43,767 nucleotides of DNA from Gammaproteobacteria bacterium. GTDB lineage: Bacteria; Pseudomonadota; Gammaproteobacteria; Legionellales; Legionellaceae. The stretch lies in assembly GCA_030428185.1 (NCBI GenBank), contig JAUICE010000010.1, forward strand, positions 1 through 43,767, written 5' to 3'. Shown piece by piece: positions 38,830-43,767 of the stretch (positions within the stretch are counted from its first letter, which is position 1; the number at the start of each line of letters is the position of its first letter). A program made the translations under genes and the position numbers. The notes under the pieces were generated by a model, which was not told where the DNA came from, ran no database searches, and worked only from the letters and a program-made list of their open reading frames with translations.

Positions 38830-40707
38830 TTATTCGCTTTTTGCTTTTTTCTGTTGAGGTTTGTTGTGATGGTGTTTACGACGATTTTGGTTTTGGTTTC
38901 CACCACGTTTTTGTTGGCCACGATTGTTATGATGACGTCTTTTTTGTCCTTCCCCTTGGCGACGACGCTGATTACCATGACGTTTTTGATCAATTTTAGT
39001 GACATTATTGGTTCTATTTTTATCGGTCGTCTTTGCTTTTTCTTTGGTCGTACTTTGTCCAAATAAAAGGTTATAAAGACGCTTTATCAGACCGGCTTGC
39101 TCTTCTGTAGAAGGGCGCATTAGCATCGGAGTTTTGATTGCAGGTTCACTTTCAGGACTAATGGCTTCATCACGAATAATAGGTACATCAGGATGCTCAA
39201 TAAGCTCGAAACTTGCTGGTTTTTTCTGCTGTTTATCAATCTTGTGGCTTGATAATTTGTACTGAGGTGTTTCAAGGTGTTGGTTGGGTAGAATCAAAAT
39301 ATTCACACTATGACGTTTTTCGATTAAGTCGATAACATCTCGTTTTTCGTTGAGGATGAAGGTGGCAATTTCAACCGGTAACTGTAGGCGAACTTCATTG
39401 ATATTCTCTTTAAGCGCCTCTTCTTCTATAAGACGTAATAAAGATAAAGTGTGTGAATGAATGCTGCGTACCATACCGCGACCATGGCACCTAGGGCATG
39501 GCTCTTGTGAGCTCTCACCCAATGACAAACGAATGCGTTGTCTAGACATTTCAAGCAAGCCAAAACGTGAAATACGTCCAACTTGAATTCTTGCTCTATC
39601 GGTTTTTAATGCATCACGTAGACAGTTTTCAACTTCTCTTTGATTTTTAGACGAAGACATATCAATAAAGTCAATAACCACTAAGCCACCCAAGTCTCTT
39701 AATCTTAGTTGTCTAGCAATTTCATTTGCTGCTTCAAGATTTGTATTGAGGGCGGTGTTCTCAATATCTTTACCGCTGGTTGCTTTTGCGGAATTGATAT
39801 CAATTGATACTAAGGCCTCTGTTCTATCAATCACTAAAGAGCCACCTGATGGCAATGAGACTTCACGTTGGTAAGCAGTTTCAATCTGCGCTTCAATTTG
39901 ATGGCGACTAAAAAGGGGGATGGCGTCATGATACAGTTTTAAATGAGGGACGAATTCTGGCTTAACCTGTTGTATATAGTTTTTTGCTTTGATGTAAGCA
40001 TTTTGATCATCAATAATGATTTCTTGTACACTGCGTCTTAGGTTGTCGCGTATAGAGCGAATAATAACATTACCTTCTTGATGGATAAGATAGGGCGCTA
40101 ACTGCTCCTTAAAGGCTTTTTGAATGGAATTCCACTGATTTAATAAAACCTCTAAGTCCCACTGCAGCTCTTCTTTATCTTTTCCAACTCCTGCTGTACG
40201 TACAATTAAGCCCATACCGTCAGGTAAGTCTAAACTTTCTAGAGCCTCTTTAAGTTCCTCACGCTCTTCACCGTCTATACGCCGTGAAATACCACCAGAA
40301 TTCGGATTGTTTGGCATCAGAACCAAATAACAACCTGCAAGTGTGATATAAGTTGTGAGTGCTGCACCTTTAGTGCCCCTCTCTTCTTTATCAACTTGTA
40401 TCATCAATTCTTGTCCCTCTTTGATAAGAGAGCGAATATCAGGCCTATCTCCAGAATTATCGGTTTTTTTATTTAAATAATACTCGGGGGCGACTTCTTT
40501 TAAAGGTAGAAAGCCTTGTCGTTTCGAACCATACTCAACAAAAGCGGCTTCTAGGCTAGGTTCAATACGAGTGATACGTCCCTTATAGATATTTGCTTTT
40601 TTCTTAGTTGAGCTTGGCTTCTCAATATCTAAATCATAAAGATAATTATCTCTTATCAGAGCGACACGAATTTCATCCCGAGCCGCATTGATTAACATTT
40701 TTTCCAT
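38830..40707 (-). CDS. rne: Ribonuclease E (short form)
   Basis: RNase E is the endonuclease that starts mRNA decay and matures rRNA and tRNA. The N-terminal 510 or so residues follow E. coli RNase E closely, with S1 domain [21 protein letters not shown]. Metal-binding D303 (SIDINS) and D346 (VIDFIDM) and the zinc-link CPRC at 404-407 fall at the same numbering as in E. coli. The tail (about 511-625) is short and ends in a strongly basic, His/Asn/Gln/Arg-rich segment. It is far shorter than the E. coli degradosome scaffold, so partner binding must differ. The divergent gene is rluC, as in E. coli. The 412-base gap between them may contain a long autoregulatory leader. Confidence 0.95.
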   Translation of the reverse strand: MEKMLINAARDEIRVALIRDNYLYDLDIEKPSSTKKKANIYKGRITRIEPSLEAAFVEYGSKRQGFLPLKEVAPEYYLNKKTDNSGDRPDIRSLIKEGQELMIQVDKEERGTKGAALTTYITLAGCYLVLMPNNPNSGGISRRIDGEEREELKEALESLDLPDGMGLIVRTAGVGKDKEELQWDLEVLLNQWNSIQKAFKEQLAPYLIHQEGNVIIRSIRDNLRRSVQEIIIDDQNAYIKAKNYIQQVKPEFVPHLKLYHDAIPLFSRHQIEAQIETAYQREVSLPSGGSLVIDRTEALVSIDINSAKATSGKDIENTALNTNLEAANEIARQLRLRDLGGLVVIDFIDMSSSKNQREVENCLRDALKTDRARIQVGRISRFGLLEMSRQRIRLSLGESSQEPCPRCHGRGMVRSIHSHTLSLLRLIEEEALKENINEVRLQLPVEIATFILNEKRDVIDLIEKRHSVNILILPNQHLETPQYKLSSHKIDKQQKKPASFELIEHPDVPIIRDEAISPESEPAIKTPMLMRPSTEEQAGLIKRLYNLLFGQSTTKEKAKTTDKNRTNNVTKIDQKRHGNQRRRQGEGQKRRHHNNRGQQKRGGNQNQNRRKHHHNKPQQKKAKSE

Positions 40708-40841
40708 GGTTACTCCGCAGTAAAAGCGGCGATTGAGTATTACACCAAGGGTAATCGTTTTGTGTTTCGATTATTGGATTGTTAGCAGAGAAATGTTTTA
40801 TAAGAATCGTCATTTGTGCCTAAAATTTGTACCATCCGCCA

Positions 40842-40859
40842 GTGCTTAATACTTAGCAC
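40842..40859. promoter_or_regulatory. Near-palindrome in the rne leader
   Basis: GTGCTTAATACTTAGCAC is almost symmetric (GTGCT and AGCAC arms). It lies about 135 bases upstream of rne in the 412-base divergent gap (40708-41119). It could be a protein site or a leader hairpin. The rest of the gap holds the rluC -10 region and nothing coding. Confidence 0.3.
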
Positions 40860-40936
40860 ATTGATTTGTAAGAAAAAAATATAGAGGCGGTATGTTCGCT
40901 TGTGTGTAATAAAAAAACGCCTAAGTTTAAAATTTC

Positions 40937-40945
40937 TGGTATAAT
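40937..40945 (+). promoter_or_regulatory. Extended -10 promoter for rluC
   Basis: TGGTATAAT is a perfect extended -10 (TGn plus TATAAT). No convincing -35 is present, which extended -10 promoters tolerate. The predicted leader to the rluC ATG is about 165 bases. Confidence 0.5.
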
Positions 40946-41119
40946 CTTGTCTACAGTGTTTATCAAATGGGCTTTATATGGTTAAGCTTAGATAAAACAC
41001 AGCAGGCATTTTAGCAATTTCGGCCAAAATTAACAAGAGAACCATTGAGTCTAAGCTATATTTGTTGGGCTTTAATTGCTAAAGACGTGGTATTTTAAAC
41101 ACAAATCAGGATATAGGAC

Positions 41120-42058
41120 ATGGGGCAGCAACCATTTAGCAAAGTCAGCATTCATAATATTGGTGAAGAAGCCCATGGTCAGCGCTTAGATAACTATCTT
41201 TTCTATAAACTGAAAGGGGTACCCAAAAGTTGCGTATATCGCATTATTAGACGTGGTGAGGTTAGGGTAAATAAAAAGCGTGTAAAAGCACACTCTAGGC
41301 TTAAAGAGGGTGATGTGCTTAGGCTTCCTCCTATGACGGTATCGCATAAAGCTCCTCCAATCATACAATCAAAAAATATTGAGTTTATTAAATCTAAGAT
41401 TGTGTATGAAACGCCTGATTATATTATCTTAAATAAGCCAGAAGGCCTTGCTGTTCATGGTGGTAGTGGTGTTTCAGCCGGTGTCATTGAGATGATGCGC
41501 GAAGCGTATCAAAGCGCTGATTTAGAATTAGCCCACCGCTTAGACAGAGACACATCAGGCTGCTTGTTGATTGCCAAGAAAAAATCCTTTCTTCGTAAAG
41601 TTCACGGCATATTTAGAGATAATCGTGCGAAAAAACAGTATATTGCGCTTTTATCAGGGGCCTGGAAGGGCGCTAAACAGCGCATTATCAAGGATAGACT
41701 CAAAAAAAGTGTGCTCAGTAATGGTGAACGTTTTGTGGTGGTTGATGATGAAGGGAAAATATCGCAGACAACTTTTCAACTCCTTGAAAATTTTGATAAT
41801 TGTTGCTTAGTTGCGGCTTACCCAAAAACAGGGCGAACACATCAAATTCGCGTGCATGCTTTATCTATGGGCCAGCCAATTATTGGTGATAAAAAATACG
41901 GTCATAAGTTGCCGGCTTATCTCGCACAAAAACTGCACTCAAACAGGTTGTTTTTACATGCCAAAAGCTTGAGTTTTTCACTAGATTCGCCTCACTTTTT
42001 TGAAGTATTACCCGATGATAGTTGGCAACAAACGCTAGATAGTCTAAAACAACAGTAA
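41120..42058 (+). CDS. rluC: 23S rRNA pseudouridine synthase RluC
   Basis: RluC converts uridines of 23S rRNA (positions 955, 2504 and 2580 in E. coli) to pseudouridine. The 312 residues contain an S4 RNA-binding domain (about 13-75, LDNYLFYKLKGVPKSCVYR) and the catalytic block HRLDRDTSG with the active Asp. The RTHQIRVHA motif follows. AGGA precedes the ATG. The divergent partner is rne, as in E. coli. The HAD hydrolase gene follows 23 bases later. Confidence 0.93.
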   Translation: MGQQPFSKVSIHNIGEEAHGQRLDNYLFYKLKGVPKSCVYRIIRRGEVRVNKKRVKAHSRLKEGDVLRLPPMTVSHKAPPIIQSKNIEFIKSKIVYETPDYIILNKPEGLAVHGGSGVSAGVIEMMREAYQSADLELAHRLDRDTSGCLLIAKKKSFLRKVHGIFRDNRAKKQYIALLSGAWKGAKQRIIKDRLKKSVLSNGERFVVVDDEGKISQTTFQLLENFDNCCLVAAYPKTGRTHQIRVHALSMGQPIIGDKKYGHKLPAYLAQKLHSNRLFLHAKSLSFSLDSPHFFEVLPDDSWQQTLDSLKQQ

Positions 42059-42081
42059 GCACATCAAAAACGTGTGTTGGC

Positions 42082-42735
42082 ATGAAAGAGCTCAATTACA
42101 AGCTGGTTATTTTTGATTGGGAAGGCACATTAATCGACTCTAAGGCGCAAGCTATTTGCGTGCTCAAAGATGTATTGAAGATACAAGGCTTACCTGATCT
42201 AGATGAGTCTCAAGCGCGCCAGTTATTTTCCTACAATTTAAATCAATTCGTCGATAATTTATTTGAAACAAAACTCAGTATAGAGCAACGTATCGACTTA
42301 AAGCTTAACGTTCAAAAAGAGTTATTCTCAAAGCCAAAGCTATCTATTTTATTTAAAGGTGCAAAAAGCATATTGTCTGACTTGCATCAAAGGGGCGCGT
42401 TTCTTACCATAGCAACAAATGCCAGCACATCGAGTGTTAAAAAGGTATTACAAGATTTAAATATTAACAAATGGTTCGACGCTATAGTCACATCAGATAA
42501 TTATCCATTAAAGCCGGCCCCAGATATGATTAATGCGTTACTAACACTGTGTGACTGCGGTCATGATGAGGCAGTCATGATTGGAGATTCTCCAAGTGAC
42601 CTCAAAGCTGCGCAACATGCGCATATCGATTGTATTGGCTTTGCTCCAGATGGTGATGCATGTAAGTTGGTTGATTACAAACCCAAAGCAGTGGTTTCTA
42701 ACTTTAAAGAGTTATTACTTTATCTCACACACTAA
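42082..42735 (+). CDS. HAD-superfamily hydrolase with a DxE motif I
   Basis: The 217-residue cytoplasmic protein is of the phosphoglycolate-phosphatase-like subfamily (helical cap). Motif I reads FDWEGTLIDS, so nucleophile D12 is kept but the usual second Asp (general acid/base) is E14. Motif II is TIATNAS, motif III has KPAPD and motif IV is MIGDSPSD. The substrate is unknown. It is in line with rluC (23-base gap) and pgsA (47-base gap). The ribosome binding site is weak, so translation may depend on the upstream gene. Confidence 0.85.
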   Translation: MKELNYKLVIFDWEGTLIDSKAQAICVLKDVLKIQGLPDLDESQARQLFSYNLNQFVDNLFETKLSIEQRIDLKLNVQKELFSKPKLSILFKGAKSILSDLHQRGAFLTIATNASTSSVKKVLQDLNINKWFDAIVTSDNYPLKPAPDMINALLTLCDCGHDEAVMIGDSPSDLKAAQHAHIDCIGFAPDGDACKLVDYKPKAVVSNFKELLLYLTH

Positions 42736-42782
42736 TGCGTGTAGTCTGTGCGTTATAACCGTTTTGTAGCGTTCATACTTCA

Positions 42783-43343
42783 ATGAGTTTACCAAATATT
42801 TTAACAACCGTTAGAATCTTTATGCTTCCGGTATTCGTGATGGTGTTTTATTTACCGTTTAATCATGCGCGTTTAGCAGCAGGTGTGTTATTTACCTTGA
42901 TGTGTTTAACAGACTGGTTAGATGGCTATTTAGCCAGAAGCTTAAAACAAACTTCACGATTTGGTGCTTTTCTGGATCCCGTTGCAGATAAGCTGACGGT
43001 TGCAGTTACTTTAGTGTTGTTGGTTGGGGATAGGCATTTACATTATTTAGTGCTTCCAGCAGCAGTCATTGTGAGTCGTGAAATTGTCATTTCAGCGCTT
43101 CGTGAGTGGATGGCTGAAATGGGTAAACGAGCATCAATTTCGGTAACCAATTTAGGCAAGGTGAAAACAGTACTACAGATGTTTGCACTAGGGTTCTTGG
43201 TGGCGTTTCGACCCGGGTGGACTTATATGGGTATTTTAGGCCTATTAGGTTACGTGTTGTTATATTTGGCAGCCATTTTAACCGTTTGGTCTATGTTTGC
43301 TTATTTGAAAATCGCCTGGCCTGAATTAATTGCAAAAAAGTGA
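42783..43343 (+). CDS. pgsA: CDP-diacylglycerol-glycerol-3-phosphate 3-phosphatidyltransferase
   Basis: PgsA makes phosphatidylglycerol-phosphate, the committed step to PG and cardiolipin, in the inner membrane. The 186 residues contain the CDP-alcohol phosphotransferase signature with D44, D47, G48, A51, R52, G61, D65 and D69. Several hydrophobic helices are present. It is followed by the tRNA-Gly, tRNA-Cys and tRNA-Leu genes, the same order as in E. coli. Confidence 0.95.
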   Translation: MSLPNILTTVRIFMLPVFVMVFYLPFNHARLAAGVLFTLMCLTDWLDGYLARSLKQTSRFGAFLDPVADKLTVAVTLVLLVGDRHLHYLVLPAAVIVSREIVISALREWMAEMGKRASISVTNLGKVKTVLQMFALGFLVAFRPGWTYMGILGLLGYVLLYLAAILTVWSMFAYLKIAWPELIAKK

Positions 43344-43353
43344 CTTCTTTTTA

Positions 43354-43381
43354 TTGACACAAAGCATGCAATTAGTAAAAT
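43354..43381 (+). promoter_or_regulatory. Promoter of the tRNA cluster
   Basis: A perfect -35 TTGACA (43354-43359) and TAAAAT (43376-43381) are spaced by 16 bases. GGCCGGC follows at once, a GC-rich discriminator of the kind linked to stringent control of stable-RNA promoters. A second TTGACT at 43418-43423 is followed by GATAAT at 43449 with too long a spacer. Confidence 0.65.
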
Positions 43382-43461
43382 GGCCGGCACAAAGACGAAG
43401 TCAACCACTCTAACGATTTGACTTTATATTTGTGTGATAAATGACTTAGATAATTGATTTT

Positions 43462-43537
<76 letters not shown>

Positions 43538-43564
43538 AATTTTTTTCATTCTACGTCAGATACC

Positions 43565-43638
43565 GGCTGGGTGGCAGAGTGGTCATGCAGCGGCCTGCAA
43601 AGCCGTGGACGCCGGTTCGACTCCGGCCTCAGCCTCCA
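43565..43638 (+). tRNA. tRNA-Cys (GCA)
   Basis: A 74-base cloverleaf. Acceptor GGCTGGG pairs with CTCAGCC with one G-T, the anticodon loop CTGCAAA gives GCA at 43597-43599, and the T-arm is GCCGG/CCGGC. CCA is encoded. It starts 27 bases after tRNA-Gly. Confidence 0.96.
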
Positions 43639-43684
43639 TACTGACATTGTGAAATTTATTATAGGCTAAGGCTCAGATTTTCTT

Positions 43685-43767
43685 GCCTGGGTGGCGAAAT
43701 AGGTAGACGCAAGGGACTTAAAATCCCTCGGGACTTATACTCCCGTGCCGGTTCGATTCCGGCCCCA
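43685..43767 (+). tRNA. tRNA-Leu (TAA), 3' end cut by the window
   Basis: The class II tRNA has a long variable arm (CTCGGGACTTATACTCCCGT). The anticodon loop CTTAAAA gives TAA at 43719-43721, and the T-arm GCCGG/CCGGC is complete. The window stops inside the 3' acceptor strand (CCCA), so the last few bases and CCA lie outside. Confidence 0.95.

Noticed and set aside
38752-39066. Frames opposite the RNase E tail
   Set aside because: They mirror the basic low-complexity codons of rne on the other strand and have no independent support.

Overview
The window is an AT-rich stretch of a gammaproteobacterial chromosome. The evidence is gene content and gene order. gatCAB lies divergent from mreBCD, icd is followed by clpS-clpA, rne and rluC are divergent, and pgsA is followed by tRNA-Gly, tRNA-Cys and tRNA-Leu, as in many gammaproteobacteria including E. 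coli (pgsA-glyW-cysT-leuZ). The low GC, the run of small beta-barrel proteins and a 3392-residue protein with a SecA-type motor suggest a host-associated lineage, possibly in or near Legionellales. That placement is inference, because no rRNA gene or lineage marker is present.

Layout. 1-302: palindromic and dispersed repeat sequence before prfC. 303-5310: prfC (release factor 3), a Spy/CpxP-like periplasmic protein, a polysaccharide deacetylase, mltA and a membrane-anchored EF-hand protein. 5370-10296: comEC, then a group of outer-membrane-like proteins (one about 320 aa, plus two small related ones) and a small unknown gene. 10309-12541: slt lytic transglycosylase and a three-helix membrane protein. 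12725-15896: gatCAB on the minus strand. 16136-18656: three accessory genes (an ICMT/PEMT-like membrane methyltransferase, a condensation/acyltransferase-fold protein and a lipoprotein with an alpha/beta-hydrolase signature) inserted between gatC and mreB. 18839-25374: mreBCD, icd, clpS and clpA. 25639-35817: the giant SecA-like gene. 35818-36241: a gene-free block of nested inverted repeats. 36242-43343: an NSS-family transporter, anmK, rne, rluC, a HAD hydrolase and pgsA. 43462 to the end: three tRNA genes, the last cut by the window edge.

How the genes fit together. Several act on the cell wall. MltA and Slt release 1,6-anhydro-muropeptides, AnmK returns anhydro-MurNAc to metabolism, and MreBCD organises side-wall synthesis. 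ClpS-ClpA is N-degron proteolysis. GatCAB makes Gln-tRNA or Asn-tRNA by transamidation. RNase E and RluC act on RNA and rRNA.

The two least explained items are the giant protein at 25639-35817 and a family of short dispersed repeats. The giant protein has a SecA-like ATPase in the middle of very long, mostly helical unknown regions, with a 19-glutamine run. The repeats share cores resembling AACGCTCAAAAC and GGGTATAT. They recur in at least five intergenic places, and one copy runs up to the mltA start codon.
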